A stretch of DNA of 64,000 nucleotides, taken from NCBI RefSeq assembly GCF_001277175.1, contig NZ_CP012257.1, positions 806,001 to 870,000 of the forward strand, read 5' to 3'. The DNA comes from Cronobacter universalis NCTC 9529. Lineage in GTDB: Bacteria; Pseudomonadota; Gammaproteobacteria; Enterobacterales; Enterobacteriaceae. Of the stretch, positions 20,464 through 29,122 are shown piece after piece; position 1 is the first letter of the stretch; every line of letters begins with the position of its first letter. The position numbers and the translations under genes were made by a program. The notes beneath the pieces are model-generated. The model was given only the letters and a program-made list of their open reading frames with translations. It made no database searches and was not told the origin of the DNA.

Positions 20464-20639
20464 AGAGGACTCCGGGGCTAACGGTGCCTTACGGCGTGGT
20501 GTTGCCGCGAGTATTATCTACTCGTGTTTTCCTTTTTTAACGTTAATGGGGAAAGGGACCGCATAGTCCGGAATAAGAATGTGAGTATTTATTACACGAT
20601 GATAACCGATAACGGAGCGCAGGGCGGGAAGACGTAGAA
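20464..20639. other. Non-coding stretch upstream of yacH
   Basis: This 176-base gap between yacH and the small minus-strand unit contains no convincing open frame. It should hold the yacH promoter. The AT-rich run near 20525-20600 fits, but I could not identify defined -35 and -10 boxes. Confidence 0.45.
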
Positions 20640-20659
20640 GACCGCCCTTACGGGCGGTC
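20640..20659 (-). terminator. Terminator of the small minus-strand unit
   Basis: A perfect 8-bp GC-rich stem GACCGCCC / GGGCGGTC with a 4-base loop lies 6 bases beyond the TAA of the small reading frame. The downstream minus-strand sequence is only moderately T-rich (TTCT). Its position supports a discrete short transcript. Confidence 0.65.
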
Positions 20660-20665
20660 AGCAGC

Positions 20666-20785
20666 TTAATTGCCCAGATTTACCACCAGCAGCACCGTGA
20701 TGTCGGAAATATTCCAGCCACCATGCGACGCCGCCAGCAGCGAACCCAGCGCAACGATGAGCGCAAAAAGCCAACGCATCTCCAT
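20666..20785 (-). CDS. Putative 39-residue single-pass membrane protein
   Basis: A short frame begins at an ATG at 20785 (MEMRWLF...) and encodes one strongly hydrophobic helix (LFALIVALGSLLAA, residues 6-19), a polar loop (SHGGWNISD) and a second hydrophobic stretch (ITVLLVV). The stop is followed at once by a hairpin terminator, and a promoter-like TATAAC lies about 75 bases upstream, so the layout is that of a small gene. Weaknesses: no Shine-Dalgarno sequence directly before the ATG. A GAGAGG lies about 30 bases upstream, and a small UUCG-loop hairpin (GTAG...CTAC) between them could bring it closer. I recognise no family, and an untranslated small RNA is the alternative. Confidence 0.45.
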   Translation of the reverse strand: MEMRWLFALIVALGSLLAASHGGWNISDITVLLVVNLGN

Positions 20786-20849
20786 TGCGAGTAGTCCCGA
20801 AGGCGCTACGTTGATCCTCTCTTCACCGGGAAAGGCAGAACCAGGCAAG

Positions 20850-20865
20850 TGTGTTATACCTGCCA
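20850..20865. repeat. 16-bp direct repeat, copy 1
   Basis: The sequence TGTGTTATACCTGCCA occurs here and again 217 bases away at 21067-21082. It contains TATAAC on the minus strand and TGTTATACC (extended -10-like) on the plus strand, so it may be a duplicated promoter or a protein-binding site. Confidence 0.7.
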
Positions 20866-20882
20866 CGTAGGTTAATGGAACT
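20850..20882 (-). promoter_or_regulatory. Promoter-like element for the small minus-strand unit
   Basis: Read on the minus strand, TTCCAT is followed by 16 bases and TATAAC (20855-20860), a good -10. It lies about 75 bases before the small reading frame. The block containing the -10 recurs as an exact copy at 21067-21082. Confidence 0.45.
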
Positions 20883-21066
20883 GCTTCCGGGCCCGGTGAC
20901 TGGCTGCTACACCAGCGAAGCAGGCCAGGCGCTACTGTAGCGAGCCGGATAAATGGCGCAAAGGGCTTTTCGGCGTTTGCAGCGGCTTACATGTAAATTC
21001 TGAAAGCGGTACGCAAAACATACATGTGGGCTTGCGGGCCTGCCTTTCTGATGCCACTATTTGCCC
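20866..21066. other. Non-coding stretch between the two 16-bp repeats
   Basis: No supported gene is present. The interval has several short inverted repeats (for example around the GGGCCCGG at 20888) and an ACATGTAA/TACATGT pair. No open frame has a ribosome-binding site. Confidence 0.45.
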
Positions 21067-21082
21067 TGTGTTATACCTGCCA
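21067..21082. repeat. 16-bp direct repeat, copy 2
   Basis: This is the second exact copy of TGTGTTATACCTGCCA. It overlaps a short tandem duplication, GCCATACAA twice in a row, at 21080-21097. See copy 1 at 20850. Confidence 0.7.
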
Positions 21083-21136
21083 TACAAGCCATACAAACTG
21101 TGCAACGGTGCCTGCTACCACCCGCGCACAACAGAG

Positions 21137-21160
21137 AAACCGCCACCCGGCGGTTTTTTT
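21137..21160 (+). terminator. Plus-strand intrinsic terminator without an obvious gene
   Basis: A perfect 8-bp stem AAACCGCC / GGCGGTTT with an ACCC loop runs into a T-run ending at 21160. It is a textbook terminator, but no recognisable plus-strand gene precedes it. It may end a small RNA starting near the repeated element at 21067, or protect acnB from read-through. Confidence 0.7.
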
Positions 21161-21376
21161 GTGCCCGAAAACACACTTCTGAAACGCGTTCTGCGTAGCT
21201 TAACGATTCAGCAAAGATTTAATGTTGCTTTTTTGTAAACAGATTAACACCCCATCAAATTCCTGCTATTCTCCCCGTCGCGGATCCGGGCATTTACCCT
21301 ACAAACTGCTGTCTCACAGGAGCGTGAAGAGAGAAGCCTGGCTCCCACTATGACAATGAGAGCGAGGAGAACCGTC
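21161..21376 (+). promoter_or_regulatory. acnB promoter/leader region
   Basis: This 216-base upstream region of acnB includes AT-rich blocks at 21205-21260 suitable for promoters. E. coli acnB is controlled by CRP, ArcA and Cra. I could not assign individual sites with confidence. Confidence 0.4.
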
Positions 21377-23974
21377 GTGCTAGAAGAATACCGTAAGCAC
21401 GTAGCTGAGCGTGCCGCCGAGGGGATTGTAGCCAAACCCTTAGATGCAACCCAAATGGCCGCACTCGTCGAGCTGCTGAAGAACCCGCCCGCGGGTGAAG
21501 AAGAGTTTCTGTTAGACCTGCTGACCAACCGCGTCCCCCCGGGCGTTGACGAAGCCGCCTATGTAAAAGCAGGTTTCCTTGCCGCTGTCGCCAAAGGCGA
21601 AGCCACCTCCCCGCTGGTCACCCCTGAAAAAGCCGTTGAACTCTTAGGCACCATGCAGGGCGGTTACAACATTCATCCGCTGATTGAAGCGCTGGATAAC
21701 GACACGCTGGCGCCGATTGCCGCCAAAGCGCTGTCCCATACGCTGCTGATGTTCGATAACTTCTACGATGTGGAAGAGAAAGCGAAAGCGGGCAACGCTT
21801 ACGCGAAGCAGATCATGCAGTCCTGGGCTGACGCCGAATGGTTCCTGTCTCGCCCGGCGCTGGCAGATAAAATCACCGTCACCGTGTTTAAGGTGACCGG
21901 CGAAACCAACACCGACGATCTCTCACCTGCGCCGGACGCCTGGTCGCGCCCGGATATCCCGCTGCACGCCCTGGCGATGCTGAAAAACGCCCGTGAAGGC
22001 ATTGAGCCGGATCAGCCGGGCAGCGTCGGCCCGATTAAACAGATTGAAGCGCTCCAGCAGAAAGGCTTCCCGCTGGCCTACGTCGGCGATGTCGTGGGCA
22101 CCGGCTCATCGCGTAAATCCGCCACCAACTCCGTGCTGTGGTTTATGGGCGACGACATCCCGTACGTGCCGAACAAACGCGGCGGCGGCGTGGTGCTCGG
22201 CGGCAAAATCGCGCCGATTTTCTTCAACACCATGGAAGATGCGGGCGCGCTGCCGATCGAAGTGGATGTGTCAAACCTGAACATGGGCGATGTGATTGAC
22301 ATCTACCCTTACAGCGGCGAAGTGCGCAACCACGAAACCGGCGAGCTGCTGGCGAATTTTGAACTGAAAACCGACGTGCTGATTGACGAAGTACGCGCGG
22401 GCGGTCGTATTCCGCTGATCATCGGCCGTGGCCTGACTACCAAAGCGCGTGAAGCGCTGGGCCTGCCGCACAGCGACGTGTTCCGTCACGCGAAAGATGT
22501 GGCGGAAAGCAACCGTGGCTACTCGCTGGCGCAGAAAATGGTCGGTCGCGCCTGCGGCGTCGCCGGTGTCCGTCCGGGCGCCTATTGCGAGCCGAAAATG
22601 ACCTCCGTGGGTTCTCAGGACACCACCGGCCCGATGACCCGTGATGAACTGAAAGACCTGGCGTGCCTCGGCTTCTCCGCCGATCTCGTGATGCAGTCCT
22701 TCTGCCACACGGCGGCGTATCCGAAGCCGGTTGACGTTACCACGCACCACACCCTGCCGGACTTCATCATGAACCGCGGCGGCGTGTCGCTGCGTCCTGG
22801 CGATGGCGTGATCCACTCCTGGCTGAACCGTATGCTGCTGCCGGATACCGTCGGCACCGGCGGCGATTCCCACACCCGTTTCCCGATCGGGATTTCGTTC
22901 CCGGCGGGCTCGGGCCTGGTGGCGTTCGCTGCCGCGACCGGCGTGATGCCACTCGATATGCCGGAATCGGTGCTGGTGCGCTTTAAGGGCCAGTTGCAGC
23001 CGGGCATTACGCTTCGCGATCTGGTGCATGCGATCCCGTATTACGCTATTCAGCAGGGCCTGCTGACCGTTGAGAAGAAAGGGAAGAAAAACATCTTCTC
23101 GGGCCGCATCCTGGAAATCGAAGGCTTACCGGATCTGAAAGTGGAGCAGGCGTTTGAGCTGACCGACGCCTCTGCCGAGCGTTCTGCGGCGGGCTGTACC
23201 ATCAAGCTCAACAAAGAGCCGATCATCGAGTATCTCAACTCCAACATCGTGCTGCTGAAGTGGATGATTGCGGAAGGCTACGGCGATCGCCGTACGCTGG
23301 AGCGTCGTATTCAGGGCATGGAGAAGTGGCTTGCCGATCCGCAACTGCTGGAAGCGGATGCTGACGCGGAATACGCGGCGGTGATCGAAATCGATCTCAA
23401 CGAGATCAAAGAGCCGATTCTCTGCGCGCCGAACGATCCGGACGACGCGCGTCTGCTCTCTGACGTGACCGGCGATAAGATTGACGAAGTGTTTATCGGT
23501 TCGTGCATGACCAACATCGGTCACTTCCGTGCGGCCGGTAAGCTGCTGGATACCCATAAAGGCCAGCTGCCGACCCGTCTGTGGATGGCGCCGCCGACCC
23601 GCATGGACGCCGCGCAGCTCACCGAAGAGGGCTACTACAGCGTCTTTGGTAAGAGCGGCGCGCGTATCGAGATTCCGGGCTGCTCGCTGTGCATGGGTAA
23701 CCAGGCGCGCGTAGCGGACGGCGCGACGGTGGTGTCCACCTCGACCCGTAACTTCCCGAACCGTCTCGGTACTGGCGCGAACGTCTATCTGGCATCTGCC
23801 GAACTCGCCGCGGTCGCGGCGCTGATTGGCCGCCTGCCGACGCCGGACGAGTACCAGCAGTTCATGTCCCAGGTGGATAAAACCGCCGTGGACACCTACC
23901 GTTACCTGAACTTCGACCAGCTTGATCAGTACACTGAGAAAGCGGACGGCGTGATTTTCCAGACGGCGGTATAA
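21377..23974 (+). CDS. acnB: Bifunctional aconitate hydratase B / 2-methylisocitrate dehydratase
   Basis: AcnB is the main TCA-cycle aconitase of enterobacteria. It also hydrates 2-methyl-cis-aconitate and, as apo-protein, binds mRNA. The 865 residues equal the E. coli length. The N-terminal HEAT-like domain ([16 protein letters not shown]), the swivel domain ([13 protein letters not shown]) and the catalytic domain are visible, with [4Fe-4S] cysteines in [11 protein letters not shown] and [13 protein letters not shown] at 21377 was chosen because GAGGAGA lies 7 bases upstream and the protein then begins exactly as in E. coli. It is convergent with the next small gene across a bidirectional terminator. 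Confidence 0.98.
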   Translation: MLEEYRKHVAERAAEGIVAKPLDATQMAALVELLKNPPAGEEEFLLDLLTNRVPPGVDEAAYVKAGFLAAVAKGEATSPLVTPEKAVELLGTMQGGYNIHPLIEALDNDTLAPIAAKALSHTLLMFDNFYDVEEKAKAGNAYAKQIMQSWADAEWFLSRPALADKITVTVFKVTGETNTDDLSPAPDAWSRPDIPLHALAMLKNAREGIEPDQPGSVGPIKQIEALQQKGFPLAYVGDVVGTGSSRKSATNSVLWFMGDDIPYVPNKRGGGVVLGGKIAPIFFNTMEDAGALPIEVDVSNLNMGDVIDIYPYSGEVRNHETGELLANFELKTDVLIDEVRAGGRIPLIIGRGLTTKAREALGLPHSDVFRHAKDVAESNRGYSLAQKMVGRACGVAGVRPGAYCEPKMTSVGSQDTTGPMTRDELKDLACLGFSADLVMQSFCHTAAYPKPVDVTTHHTLPDFIMNRGGVSLRPGDGVIHSWLNRMLLPDTVGTGGDSHTRFPIGISFPAGSGLVAFAAATGVMPLDMPESVLVRFKGQLQPGITLRDLVHAIPYYAIQQGLLTVEKKGKKNIFSGRILEIEGLPDLKVEQAFELTDASAERSAAGCTIKLNKEPIIEYLNSNIVLLKWMIAEGYGDRRTLERRIQGMEKWLADPQLLEADADAEYAAVIEIDLNEIKEPILCAPNDPDDARLLSDVTGDKIDEVFIGSCMTNIGHFRAAGKLLDTHKGQLPTRLWMAPPTRMDAAQLTEEGYYSVFGKSGARIEIPGCSLCMGNQARVADGATVVSTSTRNFPNRLGTGANVYLASAELAAVAALIGRLPTPDEYQQFMSQVDKTAVDTYRYLNFDQLDQYTEKADGVIFQTAV

Positions 23975-24014
23975 CGCACCTCTGCCCGGCGTTCTTCGCG
24001 TCGGGACAGACAGT

Positions 24015-24044
24015 AAAAAGGGAAGCCAGTGGCTTCCCTTTTTT
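24015..24044. terminator. Bidirectional terminator acnB / secreted protein gene
   Basis: A long stem AAAAAGGGAAGCC / GGCTTCCCTTTTT with a 3-base loop has A and T runs on both sides, so it can terminate transcription from either direction. Confidence 0.9.
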
Positions 24045-24059
24045 ATTGCGGTTAACGGC

Positions 24060-24440
24060 TCACGACTCCGCTTTGCCGTCGTAGCGCGGCAAACTCACGA
24101 CCGGGTAGGTAAACTCGCCCTCCACCTGGCAGCGTTCCGGTTTCTGCTTGCCGGCGTCAAACAGCACATAGCGCTCTTTCTCCGGGAAATAGATCAGATC
24201 GTCGCCGTTACGAAACGAAATCATTTCATAAGGCACGCCATTATCGGTTTTGCTCTTTTCAATGCCGGAGGCTATCTGGAAGTGATCTTTCCACTTCATG
24301 GTGGAGAGGTGATATTTGAAAAACGAGACCAGCACATTGCCCCGATTAACGCATTCAAGGCGAACCGCTTCACCGGCATACGCGTGGGAGAGCGGCAGCG
24401 CGACGAGCAATAGCGCGCGGCGCAGAAGAGTAAAGTTCAC
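24060..24440 (-). CDS. Small exported protein of unknown function
   Basis: This is a 126-residue protein from GTG 24440, with GAGG about 7 bases upstream. The N-terminus is a good signal peptide (FTLLRRALLLVALPLSHAYA, cut likely after AYA). The mature part holds two cysteines (RLECVN and PERCQV) that could form a disulfide. The rest is mixed beta-like sequence with no motif I recognise. The Cys-start/Cys-end pattern is loosely reminiscent of small periplasmic lysozyme-inhibitor folds, but the match is too weak to claim. In K-12 nothing comparable lies between acnB and yacL, so this is an accessory gene of this lineage. Confidence 0.7.
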   Translation of the reverse strand: MNFTLLRRALLLVALPLSHAYAGEAVRLECVNRGNVLVSFFKYHLSTMKWKDHFQIASGIEKSKTDNGVPYEMISFRNGDDLIYFPEKERYVLFDAGKQKPERCQVEGEFTYPVVSLPRYDGKAES

Positions 24441-24623
24441 AGGCAACCTCAATACAACAGCACTTAAGATAAACCAAGAGTAACACAGCTCATGCAACGG
24501 CTTGTCTACGAGGGGGTTTTCTGTTTCGTCGGCGGCTGCGCTTTTCTTTCCGTTTCATGCTGCGATAATAACAAGAGATAAACAAAGCAGCGGCCAGGCG
24601 ACGCCCGGCCAGAGGAAAACACC

Positions 24624-24989
24624 ATGGATTATGAATTCTTGCGCGACATCACCGGCGTGGTGAAAGTCCGCCTCTCAATGGGCCACGAAGCGCTCGGGCA
24701 CTGGTTCAACGAAGAGGTGAAAGGCAATCTGGCGCTGCTGGATGAAGTTGAAGCGGCGGCGCGCGACGTCAAGGGCAGCGAGCGCCAGTGGCAGAAAACC
24801 GGCCATGAATACACGCTGTGGCTGGATGGCGAAGAAGTGATGGTGCGCGCCAATCAGCTGGAATTTTCCGGCGACGAAATGGAAGAAGGGATGAGCTACT
24901 ACGACGAAGAGAGCTTGTCGCTCTGCGGCGTTGAGGATTTCCTTCAGGTGGTGCAGGCGTACCGCGATTTTCTGGCGCAATACGGATAA
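24624..24989 (+). CDS. yacL: UPF0231 family protein YacL
   Basis: YacL is a conserved, acidic cytoplasmic protein of 121 residues (E. coli 120) with no established function. The start [27 protein letters not shown] and the central [26 protein letters not shown] are diagnostic of the family. The C-terminal part is rich in Glu and Asp ([19 protein letters not shown]). ATG 24624 is preceded by AGAGGAAAACACC. It lies between acnB and the convergent speED operon, as in K-12. Confidence 0.92.
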   Translation: MDYEFLRDITGVVKVRLSMGHEALGHWFNEEVKGNLALLDEVEAAARDVKGSERQWQKTGHEYTLWLDGEEVMVRANQLEFSGDEMEEGMSYYDEESLSLCGVEDFLQVVQAYRDFLAQYG

Positions 24990-25017
24990 CGGCGGCGCTT
25001 CCGTGCGCCGCGCAGGA

Positions 25018-25812
25018 TCATACGGACGGGATATTGCGTCCGTAATAGATTTCACGCATCTCTTTCCAGAGCTGGTCGGTAATGACCTTGCGCTCTTCTT
25101 CGGTTAACTCTTCCGGCCGGGTGTGGAACATATAGTGCTTAAGGTCGAACTCCTTAAGCAGCATTTTGGTATGGAAGATATTTTCCTGATAAACGTTCAC
25201 ATCCATCATGTCATACAGTGATTTGATGTCGTCAGACATAAAGTTCTGTATCGAGTTAATCTCATGATCGATAAAGTGTTTCATGCCGTTCACGTCGCGG
25301 GTAAAGCCGCGCACGCGGTAGTCAATGGTCACGATATCGGACTCAAGCTGATGGATTAAATAATTCAGCGCCTTCAGAGGCGAAATCACGCCGCAGGTCG
25401 ATACTTCAATGTCGGCGCGGAAAGTGCACAGGCCGCCTTCCGGGTGGCTTTCCGGATAGGTGTGGACGCAGATATGGCTCTTGTCGAGGTGCGCGACCAC
25501 GGTTTCCGGCAGCGGGCCGGGGTGCTCGGTTTTGTCGATAAGCTGCGGGTCGACCGGCTCTTCGCTCACCAGAATCGTGACGCTGGCGCCCTGGGGCTCA
25601 TAGTCCTGGCGTGCGATATTCAGAATGTTGGCGCCGATAATCGAGCAGGTTTCCGTCAGGATTTCCGTAAGACGGTTGGCGTTATAGAGTTCATCGATAT
25701 ACGCGATATAGCCATCGCGCTCTTCCGCCGTTTTGGCGTAGCAAATATCGTAAATACAAAAACTCAGGCTTTTGGTCAGGTTGTTAAAGCCATGCAGTTT
25801 CAGCTTTTTCAA
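25018..25812 (-). CDS. speD: S-adenosylmethionine decarboxylase proenzyme
   Basis: SpeD decarboxylates S-adenosylmethionine to provide the aminopropyl donor for SpeE. It cleaves itself to form a pyruvoyl cofactor. The 264 residues match E. coli; the cleavage serine is in the [12 protein letters not shown] segment (near residue 112), and the rest is highly conserved. The start codon is TTG at 25812, supported by the match of [14 protein letters not shown] to the E. coli N-terminus. It is compensated by an unusually long Shine-Dalgarno sequence (25818-25829). It is the second gene of the speE-speD operon, 14 bases after speE. Confidence 0.97.
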   Translation of the reverse strand: MKKLKLHGFNNLTKSLSFCIYDICYAKTAEERDGYIAYIDELYNANRLTEILTETCSIIGANILNIARQDYEPQGASVTILVSEEPVDPQLIDKTEHPGPLPETVVAHLDKSHICVHTYPESHPEGGLCTFRADIEVSTCGVISPLKALNYLIHQLESDIVTIDYRVRGFTRDVNGMKHFIDHEINSIQNFMSDDIKSLYDMMDVNVYQENIFHTKMLLKEFDLKHYMFHTRPEELTEEERKVITDQLWKEMREIYYGRNIPSV

Positions 25813-25817
25813 TTTTT

Positions 25818-25826
25818 ATCACCTCC

Positions 25827-25829
<3 letters not shown>
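25818..25829 (-). promoter_or_regulatory. 12-base Shine-Dalgarno of speD overlapping the speE stop
   Basis: TAAGGAGGTGAT on the minus strand is a perfect 12-base complement of the 16S rRNA 3' end and ends 5 bases before the TTG start of speD. Its first three bases, TAA, are the stop codon of speE. This should give strong coupled re-initiation despite the poor start codon. Confidence 0.9.
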
Positions 25830-26693
<864 letters not shown>

Positions 26694-26802
26694 GGGCTGA
26701 TACCTCCTTCGTTAACACCCCATAAAAACGGGCGCAACATCATAGCTAACTATGACCGTGGATGCACGGTCACCATTTCACCGAAGGAGCGGGGGAGGGG
26801 AA

Positions 26803-27150
26803 TTACTTCACGTAGGCAAGCAGGCTTAACGAATCACGCGCCAGGGCTTTGCACTTTTTAGCGGTAGGAATAGCGATGCCGCTCAGATCGCGGTAACTGT
26901 CCTCGCCGAGCGCCTTCATATTGAAGCTGTCGTAATTGCTTAAATCCCACTGATTCTGCTGGGCGAAAAAGACCAGCGCGCGGCGGATCTGCCCGTTCGG
27001 CAGGTTCTGGTAGCCACAATCATTTTTCAGAAATACAAAAACAGCCGTCAGGTCGGCCATGTCTTCCGCTTCTGATTCACTGAGCGCAAAACTGTTAGTG
27101 GAAAAGGCCAACAGACAGCCCAGAAACATTAGCCTGACTACTTTTCTCAT
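26803..27150 (-). CDS. yacC: PulS/OutS-like pilotin family protein YacC
   Basis: YacC is a small exported protein of the PulS/OutS (AspS-type) family; relatives are pilotins that guide type II secretin to the outer membrane. The 115 residues match E. coli YacC. A signal peptide (MRKVVRLMFLGCLLAFSTNSFA) precedes a helical domain with two cysteines (NDCGYQ, AKKCKAL) likely joined by a disulfide. There is no lipobox at the cleavage site, so it is probably soluble. ATG 27150 was chosen over an upstream in-frame ATG because it starts the signal peptide. No secretin gene is visible in this window, so a pilotin role here is inference. Confidence 0.9.
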   Translation of the reverse strand: MRKVVRLMFLGCLLAFSTNSFALSESEAEDMADLTAVFVFLKNDCGYQNLPNGQIRRALVFFAQQNQWDLSNYDSFNMKALGEDSYRDLSGIAIPTAKKCKALARDSLSLLAYVK

Positions 27151-27306
27151 CACGTCTACCACTCGCCAACCAATACCCAACGATAGCACATTTCGTTCAG
27201 GCGCGACGAGGAGATTTATACGCGCAGACGGCGGTTCCAGCGGCTTTCTGAACGCGGTTTTATTCACAAATCCGCCGTCAGTATTCTTTATCTATGTCGC
27301 GCACAC

Positions 27307-27337
27307 TTGACCTTCCCGCAAGGGGAGGGTTTAAGCT
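27307..27337 (+). promoter_or_regulatory. CueR-type (MerR-family) promoter of cueO
   Basis: TTGACC (27307-27312) and TAAGCT (27332-27337) are separated by 19 bases, the overlong spacer typical of MerR-family activated promoters. The spacer holds a dyad, ACCTTCCC / GGGAGGGT, as in the CueR sites of E. coli copA and cueO. Copper(I)-CueR should twist this promoter into an active form. Confidence 0.88.
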
Positions 27338-27370
27338 CAACGGGTGCACGTTGACGATAAGGACGGGAAG

Positions 27371-28933
27371 ATGCAACGCCGAGAGTTTATCAAGTACACC
27401 GCCGCGCTGGGGGCGCTCAGCGCGCTGCCGACATGGAGCCGGGCCGCGTTTGCCGCAGAGCAGCCCGCGCTGCCCATCCCCGCGCTGCTGACGCCGGACG
27501 CCCGCAGCAGCATTCAGCTGACGGTTCAGGCGGGCAAAACCGCGTTTGCCGGTAAAAATGCCACGACCTGGGGCTATAACGGTTCGCTGCTGGGCCCGGC
27601 GCTTAAGCTGCGTCAGGGCACGCCGGTCAATATCAATATCCGCAATAACCTTGCCGAAGAGACGACGGTGCACTGGCACGGTCTGGAAGTGCCGGGCGCG
27701 GTGGATGGCGGGCCGCAGGGCATTATCGCGCCGGGTCAGACGCGCAGCGTAAGCTTCACGCCCGAACAGCGCGCCGCGACCTGCTGGTTCCACCCGCATC
27801 AGCACGGCAAAACCGGGCATCAGGTGGCGATGGGGCTGGCGGGGCTGGTGCTTATCGAAGATACCGAAAGCCTGCAACTGATGCTGCCCAAAATCTGGGG
27901 CGTCGACGATGTGCCGCTGATTATTCAGGACAAGAAATTCACCACCGACGGGCAGGTCGATTATCAGCTGGATGTGATGACCGCCGCCGTGGGCTGGTTT
28001 GGCGATACGCTGCTGTGCAACGGCGCGATGTATCCGCAGCATACGCCGCCGAAAGGCTGGCTGCGTCTGCGTCTGCTGAACGGCTGTAACGCGCGCTCGC
28101 TGAAAATCGCCGCGAGCGATAACCGCCCGCTGTATGTTATCGCAAGCGACGGCGGCCTGCTGGCGGAGCCGGTGAAAGTGACCGAACTGCCAATGCTGAT
28201 GGGCGAGCGTTTTGAAGTGCTGGTGGATACCAGCGACGCGCGGCCTTTCGATATCGTGACGCTGCCGGTCACACAAATGGGCATGGCGGTCGCGCCGTTT
28301 GATAAACCGCAGCCGGTAGTGCGCATTCAGCCTGTCGTGGTGCCCGCCTCGGGAACATTGCCGGATAAGCTGGTGGAGGTTCCGGCGCTGCCTTCGCTCG
28401 ACGGGCTCCAGGAGCGCTGGCTGCAATTAATGATGGACCCGATGCTGGATATGATGGGCATGGATGAACTGGCGAAGCGCTACGGTAAGCAGGCGCTCGC
28501 GGGGAATTCGCACGGGCAGATGATGGGCCAGATGGGACACGGGAATATGTCGCACGGCGGTATGAACCACGGCGGCCACGGGTTTAATTTCCATAACGCC
28601 AATAAGATTAACGGCAAAGCGTTTGATATGAACGCGCCCGCGTTTGCGGCGGCGCTCGGCAAGTATGAGCGCTGGACCATTTCCGGCGAGGGCGACATGA
28701 TGTTGCATCCGTTCCATATTCACGGTACGCAGTTCCGTATTTTGACCGAGAACGGCAAGCCGCCTGCCGCGCATCGCGCCGGATGGAAAGACACCGTATG
28801 GGTGGAGGGCGCGCGTAGCGAAGTGCTGGTGCGGTTTGATTACGCGGCGTCCGCGGAGCATGCCTATATGGCGCATTGCCATTTGTTAGAGCACGAAGAC
28901 ACCGGGATGATGTTAGGGTTTACGGTGGCGTGA
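27371..28933 (+). CDS. cueO: Multicopper oxidase CueO
   Basis: CueO is a periplasmic cuprous oxidase that protects cells from copper. The 520 residues (E. coli 516) begin with a twin-arginine signal peptide ([20 protein letters not shown]...FAA). Copper-ligand motifs are HWHG (near 100), HPHQHG (near 142), HPFHIHG (near 448) and the C-terminal [14 protein letters not shown] Met/His-rich segment near residues 372-405 (several HGQMMG, HGGM and HGGH repeats) corresponds to the copper-binding lid of E. coli CueO, with more histidine and glycine here. ATG 27371 follows GACGGGAAG and starts the Tat signal. Confidence 0.96.
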   Translation: MQRREFIKYTAALGALSALPTWSRAAFAAEQPALPIPALLTPDARSSIQLTVQAGKTAFAGKNATTWGYNGSLLGPALKLRQGTPVNINIRNNLAEETTVHWHGLEVPGAVDGGPQGIIAPGQTRSVSFTPEQRAATCWFHPHQHGKTGHQVAMGLAGLVLIEDTESLQLMLPKIWGVDDVPLIIQDKKFTTDGQVDYQLDVMTAAVGWFGDTLLCNGAMYPQHTPPKGWLRLRLLNGCNARSLKIAASDNRPLYVIASDGGLLAEPVKVTELPMLMGERFEVLVDTSDARPFDIVTLPVTQMGMAVAPFDKPQPVVRIQPVVVPASGTLPDKLVEVPALPSLDGLQERWLQLMMDPMLDMMGMDELAKRYGKQALAGNSHGQMMGQMGHGNMSHGGMNHGGHGFNFHNANKINGKAFDMNAPAFAAALGKYERWTISGEGDMMLHPFHIHGTQFRILTENGKPPAAHRAGWKDTVWVEGARSEVLVRFDYAASAEHAYMAHCHLLEHEDTGMMLGFTVA

Positions 28934-28957
28934 TGGATGTTTGGGCGGAGCGTTAAC

Positions 28958-29037
28958 GGCGGGTGCGCTGCGCTTACCCGCCCTACAAATAAAGACGTTG
29001 GTTTTTGCGTAGGGTGGGTAAGCGCAGCGCACCCACC
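28958..29037. repeat. Long imperfect inverted repeat, copy 1
   Basis: Two 29-base arms (28958-28986 and 29009-29037) form a long imperfect palindrome between cueO and gcd. The arm core is a GGTGCGCTGCGCTTACCC-type sequence ending in CCTAC. A second, independent copy lies at 54593-54676. This looks like a dispersed intergenic palindromic element of the REP/BIME type. I cannot name the family with certainty. Confidence 0.8.
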
Positions 29038-29079
29038 GGTTCCCGAATAAATCCGCTCCACAAACCCCGCCCATAAAAA

Positions 29080-29100
29080 AAGCCCCTCAATGAGGGGCTT
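29080..29100. terminator. Bidirectional terminator cueO / gcd
   Basis: The stem AAGCCCCTC / GAGGGGCTT is flanked by A and T runs. It can stop both cueO and gcd transcripts. Confidence 0.88.
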
Positions 29101-29122
29101 TTGCTTTCCGGTAGGTACGGTT

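Noticed and set aside
21026..21238. 70-codon plus-strand frame before acnB
   Set aside because: It runs through an intrinsic terminator, has no Shine-Dalgarno sequence and has no protein-like composition.
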